From NCBI RefSeq assembly GCF_003172895.1, contig NZ_QGKL01000042.1:186001-250000 (forward strand): a stretch of 64,000 nucleotides of DNA, read 5' to 3'. Source of the stretch: Leucothrix arctica (GTDB taxonomy: Bacteria; Pseudomonadota; Gammaproteobacteria; Thiotrichales; Thiotrichaceae). How positions within the stretch are numbered: the stretch's first letter is position 1; each line of letters starts with the position of its first letter. Below are positions 53,185 through 62,585 of the stretch, piece by piece. The notes under the pieces are model-generated. The model was not told the DNA's origin. It searched no databases and saw nothing but the letters and a program-made list of their open reading frames with translations. The translations under genes were made by a program, and so were the position numbers.

Positions 53185-53431
53185 AGGTGTATTTTGTAGT
53201 CTGTGTGAATTATAAGTAATTACGCGTTATTGCTTTGTTTAGATGTAATTATTTAGGCTGAGCAAAATACTTAACATAAGTGACAAATAAGAATTATCGT
53301 ATATTCACGTTAAGTAACTATAACTTTAACTAGTGTAATTAGACAAAACTTGTGAACTTCGGACATTGGCTAATGACTAAATTTTTAATACAGTTAAGAA
53401 AAATAATTATAAAAATTTAGGGATAGCATTA

Positions 53432-54067
53432 ATGACGCATGTTAAGCAGTTTTTGTTAGCAATGCTTATAGTAACGATAGGAGCAAGTAAAGCAATGGCG
53501 ACTGAAGAAGCGATGTATAGAACAGTGCTAAAAGATAAAGGTTTTGAGGTGCGCTTGTATGAGCCTCATATTGTTGCTGAAACGATAGTTGAGGGTGATT
53601 TTTCTGGTGCCGGTAGTAAGTCATTCAATCGACTGTTTAAGTATATTTCTGGTAGTAACAACTCCCGTCAAAAAATCAGTATGACTTCGCCAGTGAGTCA
53701 AGCAGCAGAAAGCGAAAAGATTAGTATGACGTCGCCAGTAGGCCAGCAGAAAGAAGCTGATGGCCGTTGGGCGGTAAGTTTTATGATGCCGGCCTCTTTT
53801 ACAATGGCAACTTTGCCGGAGCCAAAAGATCCCTTAGTTATATTGAAACAAGTACCTGAGCGATACATTGCGACTGTGCGTTACTCAGGACGATGGAGTG
53901 AAGAGCGTTACCTTTACTTTAAGGGAAAATTAGATGCTTGGATTAAAGTAAATAACTTAATAGTAGAGGGAGAGCCAACCTGGGCTCGTTATGATCCTCC
54001 ATTTAAACCGTGGTTCATGAGACGTAATGAAGTGCTAGTACCAATAGTAAAGCCTAAGCTTAAGTAG
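53432..54067 (+). CDS. SOUL-family heme-binding protein, secreted
   Basis: 211 residues with a signal peptide (MTHVKQFLLAMLIVTIGASKAMA). The SOUL domain runs from about 40 to 205: FEVRLYEPHIVAETIVEG, RQKISMTSPV, WAVSFMMPASFTM, ATVRYSGRWSEERY and a C-terminal ARYDPPFKPWFMRRNEV. An internal KISMTSPV-type motif is repeated (RQKISMTSPVSQ and SEKISMTSPVGQ). SOUL proteins bind heme or hydrophobic ligands. There is no obvious partner. Confidence 0.85.
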   Translation: MTHVKQFLLAMLIVTIGASKAMATEEAMYRTVLKDKGFEVRLYEPHIVAETIVEGDFSGAGSKSFNRLFKYISGSNNSRQKISMTSPVSQAAESEKISMTSPVGQQKEADGRWAVSFMMPASFTMATLPEPKDPLVILKQVPERYIATVRYSGRWSEERYLYFKGKLDAWIKVNNLIVEGEPTWARYDPPFKPWFMRRNEVLVPIVKPKLK

Positions 54068-54199
54068 TTGCTGGACGTTAAGACTGCTACGTAGTTTTCA
54101 CAGTTTGATTAGGTACATGTCCTAATGTCTTTCGCTCTTCAAACATTATTATAATTGATCTTCAATACTGAAATTTTATTTAGATATGAGGTGAATGTT

Positions 54200-56074
54200 A
54201 TGAGTGAGGCAATAGAAAAGAAAAAATTTCCCGAAATAGGGATTTGGAAGTTCTTAAACGAAATCCCCGCCGGCACAATGTTCATTCCATTGGTCATAAG
54301 TGCCATCATCGTAACAATGAGCATACATAGTGGTCTAGGAATGTCTTTGTGGGATTACTTAGGTGATCCGATGAAGAGTTTGTTTGGCCCTTCTGGCCAG
54401 ATGCTTGTTATTGGACTTATGTTGTTCTGCACAGGAACAATGATCACTGGTCATGATTTTATTGAAATAGGTGAGCGAGGTATTTGGATTATTCTCGCTA
54501 GATTGATACCCGCTTATGCGATCAGTGCTTTTGTATTTGTTTACTTTGGCCCTAATGGTTTTGCAGGAATCGATGCTATTACTTTAGCTTGTTGCTTAAC
54601 CTCAGCCAATGCTGCTTTATACATGGGAATCATTCAGCCTTATGCAGATGATGCAGATAGGGGAACATTTCCCATTATGCTGATTTTTTCAATGCCTCTA
54701 TTGCCTTTCATATTTCTATCTTACTACGGTAGCGGCGGTGGAGATGCAACTAGTCAGATAATGCAAGTATTCTCATTATTGATTCCATTTTTGCTAGGTA
54801 TTTTGTTGGGTAATCTTGACCCAAAAATCAAACAAGTATTCAAAGGTGGGAACACCATTCTACTACCATTTCTTGGGTTCCAATTTGGATCAACGATCGA
54901 TTTAGTTAAGGCATTTCAGGGAGAAATCATCCTTGTGGCTGTTCTACTTACAGGTATTTACTGGGCAGTAACTATTATTATCCCGTTTATTGTTGGTCGG
55001 TATATCCTAAAGCGGCCAGGTTATGCCTCAATGGGATCTACAGCATTAGCAGGTGTTTCATTAATACTTCCAGCGATGGTTGCGTCATTCACATTTGATG
55101 GCCAGCTTGGGTCAGACATTTCAGCAAATACAGTTTCAATTCTGGCTTTTGTCTTATTGATTACTAACATTTTATCACCATTCTTCACTAAATGGACGAT
55201 GAACTCGTATTTCAAGCATCATAAGGCTGATGCACAACGCGTCTTTTCTGTCACTCATCCAGAATTGTTATCAGCCGTCTATGATGAAAATGGGAATTAT
55301 AGAAACCATCATCATAATCATGACATATTCAGAAAAATATTCCGTAAAAGATCGCATAATGAGGGCGATACCTTAGTACAAGTTTCAACGTTGAATGCCC
55401 TAATGGAGGGTGATTACAGAGGAAGTAAAACGGTTAAAGAGATTTTAAAAGATACTGATACAGGTGTTGGTACATACAATGGGCTTGATGGTGAAGCAAT
55501 CATTTATAAGGGTCATGCTTACGTGGGTAGAGCGACCGGTGAAGTGACTGAAATGGGCCCAGAAGAAACATTCGCATTTTCGTGTACGACAAGGTTTGAC
55601 GAAAGTGTTGATGAAGGGGAAATTTCCTTTGATTCAATTGAGGATTTAAAAGCTAAACTTGAGACATATCTCGACTCACATAACTACTTCTTTATGATTA
55701 AAATGGAAGGCCAGTTCAACGTTAGAATAAGAAGCTGCTTCAAACAAAAAGAACCTTATGAGCCACTATATAAGGTAGCAACTGATCAAAGAGAGTTTGA
55801 ATATAATGAGATTGAAGGTGCTGTAGTTGGTATCTTTTCACCAAACTACGTTGAAGGTATGAATCTTCCTGGATGGCACATTCATTTCTTATCGAGAGAT
55901 CTTAAAAAAGGTGGTCATATTCTAAAGGTTGCTGGTAACAATATTAAAATCAAGGTTAACAAGCTTCAGGCTTGGAAGGTACTGATGCCAGAAGATCCAG
56001 ACTTTAGTAAGTGGAACTTGAAAGAAGATTTACAGGCAAAAACAGAAGCAGTTGAAGGTGCTACAAAGAAATAA
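54200..56074 (+). CDS. Fusion of KdgT-type permease and acetolactate decarboxylase
   Basis: 624 residues from the ATG at 54200 (GAGGTG upstream). Residues about 17-335 match 2-keto-3-deoxygluconate permease KdgT (NEIPAGTMFIPL, PFLLGILLGNLDPKIKQVF, LPFLGFQFGSTIDL), with about ten helices. After a charged, His-rich linker (about 345-387) residues about 390-605 are a full alpha-acetolactate decarboxylase: VQVSTLNALMEGDY, GVGTYNGLDGEAIIY, AVVGIFSPNYVEGMNLPGWHIHFLS. The zinc ligands His560, His562 and His573 keep the exact spacing of characterised BudA/AlsD, and Glu403 and Arg511 are in the catalytic positions. The decarboxylase makes acetoin from acetolactate. One open frame spans both, with no stop. 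Confidence 0.9.
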   Translation: MSEAIEKKKFPEIGIWKFLNEIPAGTMFIPLVISAIIVTMSIHSGLGMSLWDYLGDPMKSLFGPSGQMLVIGLMLFCTGTMITGHDFIEIGERGIWIILARLIPAYAISAFVFVYFGPNGFAGIDAITLACCLTSANAALYMGIIQPYADDADRGTFPIMLIFSMPLLPFIFLSYYGSGGGDATSQIMQVFSLLIPFLLGILLGNLDPKIKQVFKGGNTILLPFLGFQFGSTIDLVKAFQGEIILVAVLLTGIYWAVTIIIPFIVGRYILKRPGYASMGSTALAGVSLILPAMVASFTFDGQLGSDISANTVSILAFVLLITNILSPFFTKWTMNSYFKHHKADAQRVFSVTHPELLSAVYDENGNYRNHHHNHDIFRKIFRKRSHNEGDTLVQVSTLNALMEGDYRGSKTVKEILKDTDTGVGTYNGLDGEAIIYKGHAYVGRATGEVTEMGPEETFAFSCTTRFDESVDEGEISFDSIEDLKAKLETYLDSHNYFFMIKMEGQFNVRIRSCFKQKEPYEPLYKVATDQREFEYNEIEGAVVGIFSPNYVEGMNLPGWHIHFLSRDLKKGGHILKVAGNNIKIKVNKLQAWKVLMPEDPDFSKWNLKEDLQAKTEAVEGATKK

Positions 56075-56475
56075 CCTTAAGTGTAAAATATCCCATATCA
56101 AAGGGGGGTAGCATGGCCTGATACTAGCTAGTAATTATAATGAAACCTCTTAAGAACATTATAACTGCCGAGCAGTATTGGGCCATTTTATTAGTTAGCC
56201 TAATCGTTAAATTTCAGTGTTTTATGTAAACCAAAAAATAATGTCCTACTCATTATATTAATCAGTTTGTTCGACTATTTAGGAGCATCTATAAGCTTTT
56301 CTATGGTTATAAAATTGTATAAATAAACAAAGCTTTCCTAAGCAATTTTAAGGCACTATGAGAGGCTGTTTCAGCCTTTAAATCACGCACCATTTTTAGT
56401 GATTATTTTTATTGGTTTTAATCATATTCGGTGCGAGAATGCGCCTTTTTTCCTAGCGACATCAGGTTTATCTCT
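56075..56475. other. Intergenic region, 401 bp
   Basis: It lies between the fusion gene and the MFS gene. One small perfect hairpin (AGGCTG/CAGCCT, 56363-56377, followed by TTTA) is the only structure seen, about 100 bp before the MFS start. No gene is recognised. Confidence 0.5.
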
Positions 56476-57735
56476 ATGTTAAGCAACGTATTAAAAACAA
56501 CATGGCCTTTGTTTTTAGGTCTCGCATTTCTTATGTTAGGAAATGGTCTGCAAGGTACCTTAGTCAGTTGGCGTGCTAACTTTGAAGGCTTTAGCTCAAG
56601 CACAACCGGTTGGATCATGACCGCGTTTTATATCGGCTTTTTGGCTGGGTCTATGTACACCGGTAAGCTGATTAGAGAAGTAGGGCATATACGGGTTTTT
56701 GCTGCATTAGCATCGTTGGCATCTACAGCGGTACTAGTACAAATATTGTTTATCGACCCATTTGCTTGGTTAGTCATGCGATTGGTAACGGGCTTTTGTT
56801 TTGCGGGTGTTTACGTCGTTGTTGAAAGCTGGCTAAATGCACGCTCTGATAATGAATCACGAGGTAGAATTCTATCTATTTACATGATTGTTTCGTATGC
56901 CGGTTTGGCGGGCGGACAGTTACTGTTTAAAGTCGCTGACCCTACCTCTGTAAGCCTATTCTTACTCTCATCTATTTTGCTATCTATCGCTCTTATTCCA
57001 CTATTAATAAGTCGTGTAACTGCACCGATAGAAGAAGAAAGCGAGAATATGAGTGTTATCCAATTAATCAAAATATCCCCAACAGGTGTAATGAGCATGA
57101 CACTGACCTCTATGGCAACGGGAGTTGTGTTAGGAATGGGTGCGGTATATGCCGCAAACTCGGGGATGAGTATTTCACAAACTGCGGTATTCATGAGTGT
57201 GTTTATCGCGATGGGTGCGTTGGCTCAGTGGCCTGTAGGTTGGGTGTCAGATAACTTTGATCGTCGTTTAGTGATATTTGGACTATGCGTCGTAGCATCA
57301 TGTTTAAGCGTCATACTTTATCAAATGGATCCGAAGTCGACATACTTTGTGATGCTGTTTGGATTATTTGGAGCTGCTGCTTTACCTATCTATTCTTTAA
57401 GTGTTGCGCACACTAATGACCGTTTGAAGCCTCAGCAAATGACCAGCGCTAGTAGTACTATGGTGTTGTTTTCTGGTATCGGCGCAGCAGCAGGACCGAT
57501 CACCGTAGGTTACTTATTGAACGCCTATGGGAACAGTATGTTTCTTGTGTATCTGGGCGGGATTCACTTCATTTTAGGTGCAGCTGTTTTGTATCAAATA
57601 TCACAACGAAAAGCAGTGCCAGACGAGTTCCAAGTGGATCATCAACTTATGTCTTCTCGTGTGACGGCTATTGCACTTGAAGCGGTTGCATTAGATGCAG
57701 AAGAGTCATGGAAGGCAGATGAAGAAGCAAAATAA
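56476..57735 (+). CDS. MFS transporter, YcaD-like
   Basis: 419 residues from the ATG at 56476 (CAGGTT upstream). Twelve helices. The MFS signature between helices 2 and 3 reads GSMYTGKLIREVGHIRVFA, and WVSDNFDRRLVI is the second-half loop. The pattern VVVESWLNARSDNESRGRILS resembles the YcaD/YfcJ drug-efflux-type subfamily. The substrate is unknown. Followed after 39 bp by the YjdF gene, likely the same transcript. Confidence 0.88.
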   Translation: MLSNVLKTTWPLFLGLAFLMLGNGLQGTLVSWRANFEGFSSSTTGWIMTAFYIGFLAGSMYTGKLIREVGHIRVFAALASLASTAVLVQILFIDPFAWLVMRLVTGFCFAGVYVVVESWLNARSDNESRGRILSIYMIVSYAGLAGGQLLFKVADPTSVSLFLLSSILLSIALIPLLISRVTAPIEEESENMSVIQLIKISPTGVMSMTLTSMATGVVLGMGAVYAANSGMSISQTAVFMSVFIAMGALAQWPVGWVSDNFDRRLVIFGLCVVASCLSVILYQMDPKSTYFVMLFGLFGAAALPIYSLSVAHTNDRLKPQQMTSASSTMVLFSGIGAAAGPITVGYLLNAYGNSMFLVYLGGIHFILGAAVLYQISQRKAVPDEFQVDHQLMSSRVTAIALEAVALDAEESWKADEEAK

Positions 57736-57774
57736 TAGGCGTAGAATAAAAGACCAACATCAGGAGTATTAACT

Positions 57775-58356
57775 ATTAAATATCTTTGGATAGTCCTATT
57801 TTTTGCCGCGTTAATTTGGTCGGGTATCGCCCCTAAAGATTACCCGACTTGGTTGCTTGAAGTAATTCCAGCGATCATCGGGTTAGTGGTCATGGCGTTT
57901 ACCTACAACTCGTTTAGGTTAACGCCAGTGCTATACAGCTTTATTCTAATCCATTGCATCATACTGATGGTCGGTGGACACTACACCTACGCTGAGGTGC
58001 CATTATTTGACGGCTTGTTTGGTTTTGAGCGTAACAACTACGACAAGCTTGGACACTTTGCTCAGGGTTTTGTACCCGCGTTACTAGCAAGAGAAATACT
58101 GATTCGTAAGTCGATTGTTAACGGTAAGCGTTGGTTAACGTTTATTGTTATTTCTATCTGTCTAGCGTTCAGTGCTTTCTATGAAATGATCGAGTGGTGG
58201 GTTGCGCTATCGACAGGAGAGGGGGCGGTTGCCTTCTTAGGTACACAAGGTTATATCTGGGATACACAGTCGGATATGTTTGCTGCTTTAATCGGGGCGT
58301 ATTGTGCAGTGCTGTTTCTGGCAAAACTTCATGATAAACAGATCAAAGCGCTTTAG
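57775..58356 (+). CDS. yjdF: DUF2238/YjdF-family membrane protein, apparent AUU start
   Basis: 193 residues. The frame extends upstream of the first usual start (TTG 57853) with coding-like, YjdF-matching sequence (KYLWIVLFFAALIWSGI, PKDYPTWLLEVIP, the family's first helix). No ATG, GTG or TTG exists between it and the in-frame stop at 57742. The codon ATT at 57775 lies eight bases after CAGGAG, so an AUU start, as in infC, is the best reading. The rest has about five or six helices with GGHYTYAEVPLFD, NNYDKLGHFAQGFVP and AFYEMIEWWVA. Function unknown. Confidence 0.8.
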   Translation: MKYLWIVLFFAALIWSGIAPKDYPTWLLEVIPAIIGLVVMAFTYNSFRLTPVLYSFILIHCIILMVGGHYTYAEVPLFDGLFGFERNNYDKLGHFAQGFVPALLAREILIRKSIVNGKRWLTFIVISICLAFSAFYEMIEWWVALSTGEGAVAFLGTQGYIWDTQSDMFAALIGAYCAVLFLAKLHDKQIKAL

Positions 58357-58400
58357 CTTTACCCAGTACCAAAGTGATTAATTCATCATAAATAAAAAAA

Positions 58401-58432
58401 CCAGTGACTAGCATATTTACGCTAATCACTGG
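58401..58432. terminator. Bidirectional terminator between YjdF and GST genes
   Basis: CCAGTGA/TCACTGG plus TAGC/GCTA form a long stem with one internal mismatch. Next to it is a run of seven A (58394-58400), which gives a U-tract for the minus-strand GST operon. Confidence 0.78.
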
Positions 58433-58474
58433 CTCTTGTGTTACAAGCAAGAATTAAACAATCGGTTACTCAAC

Positions 58475-59095
58475 TTATTCGTCCAACGCCTTTTCTTTCT
58501 GCTCAGCTATCTTAAACGCTTCATGTGTTGCCAACGTTTTGCCATAGCGTTCGATATTAGGGTAAGCCGCTAGTTCGTCACCACGTGCAACGATCTCCAC
58601 AATGAATGACATCATGATATCTGCGCCGCTTAACTGCTCACCAACCAGATATGTTTTACCTTCCAGCTGATCATTAAAATAACTGACTACATCCTTCACC
58701 TCTTGATCGACATAGCCTGCCAAGAAGTTTGTTTCGCAACCGTCCATTTTAATATACATGCGCATTAATAATGGCAAAATACACGAGCTTTCCGCATAAT
58801 GAAGCCACTGTAAATAGTCGATGTAATCATCACTATCTACCGCAGGTGTTAATCGTCCAGCACCATAACGTGCAATCAAATACTCAGTTATCGCCCCAGA
58901 CTCGATAATTGACTTACCATTATCTTCAAGTACAGGTGCTTTGCCTAAAGCATGCACCGCACGCAACTCTGGAGGCGACAGAGAGGTCTTTGCATCGCGC
59001 TGGTAAGCACGGAGTTCATACTTAAGACCTAGTTCCTCTAAAAGCCAAATAATCCGCTTAGATCTAGATTTGTTTAGATGATGTAAAATAATCAT
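58475..59095 (-). CDS. Glutathione S-transferase
   Basis: 206 residues from the ATG at 59095, the normal GST N-terminus (MIILHHLNKSRSKRIIWLLEEL); a GTG at 59107 adds four residues. The thioredoxin-like domain has the glutathione-binding LGKAPVLEDNGKSIIESGAITEYL, and the C-domain contains GADIMMSF. It follows CurA-like and YqhD genes in the same direction, so it should conjugate or detoxify electrophiles produced or met by the same stress. Confidence 0.88.
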   Translation of the reverse strand: MIILHHLNKSRSKRIIWLLEELGLKYELRAYQRDAKTSLSPPELRAVHALGKAPVLEDNGKSIIESGAITEYLIARYGAGRLTPAVDSDDYIDYLQWLHYAESSCILPLLMRMYIKMDGCETNFLAGYVDQEVKDVVSYFNDQLEGKTYLVGEQLSGADIMMSFIVEIVARGDELAAYPNIERYGKTLATHEAFKIAEQKEKALDE

Positions 59096-59113
59096 AGCTG
59101 AATCCACTCTTTA

Positions 59114-60157
59114 TTAAGCTTGCTCGTCGTCACCGATACGAATCACTAGTTTACCGAAGTTTTCACCTTCAAGAAGACCCATGAATGCTTGTGGTGCGTT
59201 CTCCAAACCATCTACCAATTGCTCACGGTATTTGATTTTTCCTTGCGCTAACCAAGTCGTCATATCTTTAGCAAAGGTTGGGTACTCACTGGCGTAATCA
59301 TCAAAGATAATGAAACCACGCACAGTAATACGCTTAACTAATATAAGACCCATTAGTTGAGACAAACGATCAGGGCCAGCGTTAGCTTCTGTCAGGTTAT
59401 ACTGAGACACCAAACCACATAACGGAATACGCGCGCCTGTGTTTAGTAACGGCATAACACCATCAAACACTTTACCACCGACGTTTTCAAAGTAGATGTC
59501 GATACCTTTAGGGCATGCTGCTGCTAACTGCTCAGCGAAGTCATCTGCTTTATGATCGATACACGCATCAAAGCCTAAAACGTCTACTGCGTATTGGCAC
59601 TTCTCAGCACCACCGGCAACACCAACCACGTGACAGCCTTTGATTTTACCAATTTGTCCTACAGTTGATCCCACTGGGCCAGTCGCTGCTGCTACCACGA
59701 GTGTGTCGCCTGCTTTTGGCTTACCGATATCTAGTAGACCCATGTAAGCAGTAAAGCCAGGCATACCCATAATGCCAAGCGCGTAAGATGGTTTTACTGG
59801 GTTATCACCTAACTTAGTTAGGCCTTCACCCGTAGACACGACATAGTCCTGCCATCCAGCAAAAGACAGTACCCACTCTCCCACTTTAAACTCATTATTT
59901 TGTGATGCTTCAACACGCGAAACAGTTCCACCTAGCATTGGTTCACCGATTTCTAGTGGTACAGCATATGACTCAGATGCACTCATGCGACCACGCATGT
60001 AAGGGTCAAGGGATAGGTAGATGGTACGGAGTAAAACCTCACCATCTTTTATCTTAGGAATAGCGCTTTCAGCGAGTTTGAAATCACTATCAACAGGTGC
60101 GCCATGTGGGCGAGCAGCCAATTGAATTTGACGGTTTGTAGCATTTGTCTGTGACAT
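59114..60157 (-). CDS. curA: CurA/PTGR-type NADPH-dependent oxidoreductase
   Basis: 347 residues, medium-chain reductase of the leukotriene-B4/prostaglandin reductase group, full length. SLDPYMRGRMS, GIMGMPGFTAYMGLLDIG, NADPH-binding VVAAATGPVGSTVGQIGKIKGCHVVGVAGG and YFENVGG are all present; there is no zinc. Such enzymes reduce alpha,beta-unsaturated carbonyls (in E. coli, curcumin). Thirty-five bp downstream of the YqhD-type gene, in one detoxification operon. Confidence 0.9.
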   Translation of the reverse strand: MSQTNATNRQIQLAARPHGAPVDSDFKLAESAIPKIKDGEVLLRTIYLSLDPYMRGRMSASESYAVPLEIGEPMLGGTVSRVEASQNNEFKVGEWVLSFAGWQDYVVSTGEGLTKLGDNPVKPSYALGIMGMPGFTAYMGLLDIGKPKAGDTLVVAAATGPVGSTVGQIGKIKGCHVVGVAGGAEKCQYAVDVLGFDACIDHKADDFAEQLAAACPKGIDIYFENVGGKVFDGVMPLLNTGARIPLCGLVSQYNLTEANAGPDRLSQLMGLILVKRITVRGFIIFDDYASEYPTFAKDMTTWLAQGKIKYREQLVDGLENAPQAFMGLLEGENFGKLVIRIGDDEQA

Positions 60158-60192
60158 AATTATTCTCGATACAATGTGTTTACAGGCTGGGT

Positions 60193-61350
60193 TTAAAGTG
60201 CATCAACTAAGATACGACGGCTAACGTCTGGAGTAATGTTTCCATGCTCACCTAGCGTTACCATTCCGTGCTTTTCTAATTGCTTCACGACTGCATCAAT
60301 CACTTCTTCACCAAGGTCATAACCACTCAAACGCGTCGAAATGCCAAGGCTTTCAAAGAAGTTGCGGGTCGCGTCAATCGTTTGGTCTATGCGCGCTTCT
60401 TCAGTTCCTTCAGTGATATTCCATACTCGCTCACCAAATTGCAGTAATTTTTCTGCTTTGTCTTTACGCTGCACGTTAAGTAATGATGGCAACACGATAG
60501 CCAATGTTCTAGCGTGATCAATGTTATATAGCGCGGTTAGCTCATGACCAATCATGTGTGTTGCCCAGTCATGTCTAACACCAGTACCCACCATACCGCC
60601 TAGTGCGACTGACGCAGACCACATTAGGTTTGCGCTAAGGTCATAGTTTTTCTGGTCAGCTAGTATTTTAGGGCCAATCCCGACTAACGTTTGCAATAAA
60701 CCTTCAGCCAAACGATCTTGCACCATTGCATTTTGTGGGAACGTTAGGTACTGCTCAATCACGTGAACAAACGCATCTGCAACACCATTCGCTACTTGAC
60801 GCTCAGGCAAGGTGTAAACCTTAGTCGGGTCTAAGATAGAGAACTTTGGAAATACCAAAGGGTGCATAAACGGAAGTTTGTCGTTTGTTGCTCTGCGCGT
60901 CACTACTGAGCCACTGTTCATTTCAGAACCAGTAGCAGGAAGCGTAAGTACCGTACCAAAAGGCAGGGCGCTCTTAATGTGCTGACCACCTGTTAGTAGA
61001 ATATCCCAAGGCTCGCCTTCATAAGGTACTGCTGCTGCAACAAATTTAGTGCCGTCAATGACTGAACCACCGCCCACTGCTAGTAGGTAATCAATGTCTT
61101 TTGATCGGATTAGTTCTACTGCTTTCATCAGTGTTTCATAAGTAGGATTTGGCTCGATACCGCCAAACTCAGACACTGCACGATCACCTAAGCTTGCTCT
61201 TACTTCGTCTAATGTGCCTGTTTTTTCAGCGCTACTTCCACCGAAAAGAATCATCACTTTAGCATCAGCTGGAACGACGTCGTTTAGCTGTGAGACTGTT
61301 TCTCTTCCAAAAATGATACGTGTTGGGTTACAAAAATCGAAGTTGTTCAT
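60193..61350 (-). CDS. yqhD: YqhD-type NADPH-dependent aldehyde reductase
   Basis: 385 residues from the ATG at 61350 (CAAGGAGC upstream); the E. coli enzyme has 387. Iron/zinc alcohol dehydrogenase family: NPTRIIFG, GGGSVIDGTKFVAAA, metal ligands in ADAFVHVIEQYLT and in THMIGHELTALYNIDHA. YqhD reduces short-chain aldehydes such as butyraldehyde, glyoxal and acrolein during oxidative stress. It is divergent from a MarR regulator with palindromic operators in between. Confidence 0.94.
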   Translation of the reverse strand: MNNFDFCNPTRIIFGRETVSQLNDVVPADAKVMILFGGSSAEKTGTLDEVRASLGDRAVSEFGGIEPNPTYETLMKAVELIRSKDIDYLLAVGGGSVIDGTKFVAAAVPYEGEPWDILLTGGQHIKSALPFGTVLTLPATGSEMNSGSVVTRRATNDKLPFMHPLVFPKFSILDPTKVYTLPERQVANGVADAFVHVIEQYLTFPQNAMVQDRLAEGLLQTLVGIGPKILADQKNYDLSANLMWSASVALGGMVGTGVRHDWATHMIGHELTALYNIDHARTLAIVLPSLLNVQRKDKAEKLLQFGERVWNITEGTEEARIDQTIDATRNFFESLGISTRLSGYDLGEEVIDAVVKQLEKHGMVTLGEHGNITPDVSRRILVDAL

Positions 61351-61380
61351 AATGCTCCTTGATGGTATTATTAAGTTGTA

Positions 61381-61395
61381 CACAATCTAATTGTG
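61381..61395. promoter_or_regulatory. OhrR-type operator 1
   Basis: CACAAT-cta-ATTGTG is a perfect inverted repeat, 30 bases before the YqhD start codon. Its TACA/ACAAT-type arms resemble OhrR operators. It lies in the 119 bp region between the divergent genes. Confidence 0.7.
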
Positions 61396-61432
61396 GAAAA
61401 TGTTAACGCGTGATTGACAGTATCGTCAAGTG

Positions 61433-61446
61433 AATTGTGCGCAATG
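61433..61446. promoter_or_regulatory. OhrR-type operator 2
   Basis: AATTGTGCGCAATG contains ATTG/CAAT arms like the first site and lies about 24 bases before the MarR start codon. One site per promoter would fit coregulation and autorepression. Confidence 0.5.
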
Positions 61447-61469
61447 TATTTTTTTGGAAGGTTTTATCT

Positions 61470-61913
61470 ATGACTGCGATTACTAACGAATGCTTGAAAG
61501 TAGATAAGCAATTATGTTTCTCTATATACAAGCTATCCAACGCGATTATTCGTTCTTATCGTCCGTTGTTAAAGACGTTAGATCTGACGTATTTACAATA
61601 CATTGTGATGATGGTGCTGTGGGAGCATGAGCAAGTTACGGTTAAGGAGATTGGTGAAAAGCTGACCCTAGACTCCGGCACATTGACACCCTTGTTAAAG
61701 CGACTTGACGCTAAAGGATTAATATCTCGAACTCGTTGCACTAATGACGAGCGAGTACGAAACATTTGTTTGACTGCAGAAGGGCTGAAGCTTAGAGAGT
61801 TAGCTCTCACCGTACCAGAGAAAATGCAGTGTCAAACAGGGATGGGTTATGAGGAGTTGGCAGCGGTTAAAAAAGGTTGTGACCAGCTGTTAACAAGTCT
61901 TAACGAGTCTTAA
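61470..61913 (+). CDS. OhrR-like MarR-family redox regulator
   Basis: 147 residues from the ATG at 61470. MarR winged helix with [27 protein letters not shown] and [23 protein letters not shown], closely like OhrR. The N-terminal segment KQLCFSIYK puts Cys16 where OhrR has its peroxide-sensing cysteine. Divergent from yqhD-curA-gst, which it probably represses until oxidised or alkylated. Dps follows on the same strand. Confidence 0.88.
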   Translation: MTAITNECLKVDKQLCFSIYKLSNAIIRSYRPLLKTLDLTYLQYIVMMVLWEHEQVTVKEIGEKLTLDSGTLTPLLKRLDAKGLISRTRCTNDERVRNICLTAEGLKLRELALTVPEKMQCQTGMGYEELAAVKKGCDQLLTSLNES

Positions 61914-61971
61914 TAGACGATTATTTGATTTAAACTTAATTACATACACTAAAAAAATACGAGGCAATAAA

Positions 61972-62442
61972 ATGACTGACGTGGATATTGGTATTAGCAA
62001 AGAAAACAGATTAGAAATTGCTGAAGGTTTGAAGCGGTTACTAGCTGATTCTTACACGCTGTACCTACAAACACATAACTTCCACTGGAATGTTACTGGT
62101 ATGCAGTTCCGTGAATTGCACCTAATGTTTGAAGAGCATTACACTGAAATGGCGATTGCGGTTGATGATATTGCTGAGCGTATTCGTACACTAGATGTTG
62201 CAGCTCCGGGTACTTACAAAGAGTTCGCTAAGCTGAGCTCTATTGAAGAAGTAGAAGGTGTTCCATCTTCAACGGACATGGTTAAGCTTCTCACGAAAGG
62301 TCACGAGCAAGTCATCAAGACGTCTCGTGATGTGTTGAAAGTTGCACAAGCAGCTGATGATGAGTCAACCGCGTCACTAGTTTCTGATCGTATGCGTATT
62401 CACGAGAAGACAGCCTGGATGTTGAGAGCAACACAGAAGTAA
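61972..62442 (+). CDS. dps: Dps-family ferritin-like DNA-protection protein
   Basis: 156 residues. The intersubunit ferroxidase site residues are recognisable: HNFHWNVTG and [21 protein letters not shown], with His, Asp and Glu in place. Dps dodecamers store iron and protect DNA against peroxide. It lies 58 bp after the OhrR-like gene, in the same oxidative-stress neighbourhood. Confidence 0.95.
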   Translation: MTDVDIGISKENRLEIAEGLKRLLADSYTLYLQTHNFHWNVTGMQFRELHLMFEEHYTEMAIAVDDIAERIRTLDVAAPGTYKEFAKLSSIEEVEGVPSSTDMVKLLTKGHEQVIKTSRDVLKVAQAADDESTASLVSDRMRIHEKTAWMLRATQK

Positions 62443-62454
62443 ATAATAAGATGG

Positions 62455-62567
62455 ACTCACTAAGTCACGCTAAATGCTTTGCGCAATGCAATTGAAGTTA
62501 GCGTTATATAACCAGTGAGTATCTACTCGATACTGATGGCCCCTGATTGGGCTGTCAGTGTACGAGT
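62455..62567. terminator. Tandem hairpins between dps and the LacI gene
   Basis: A two-tier stem pairs ACTCACT (62455) with AGTGAGT (62514) and, inside, ACGCTAA (62467) with TTAGCGT (62498). A second hairpin pairs ACTCG...GGCCC with GGGC...CGAGT (62525-62567) with small internal loops. They lie between convergent genes and probably terminate both transcripts. Confidence 0.5.
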
Positions 62568-62585
62568 CATTTCACTTATGTAAAG

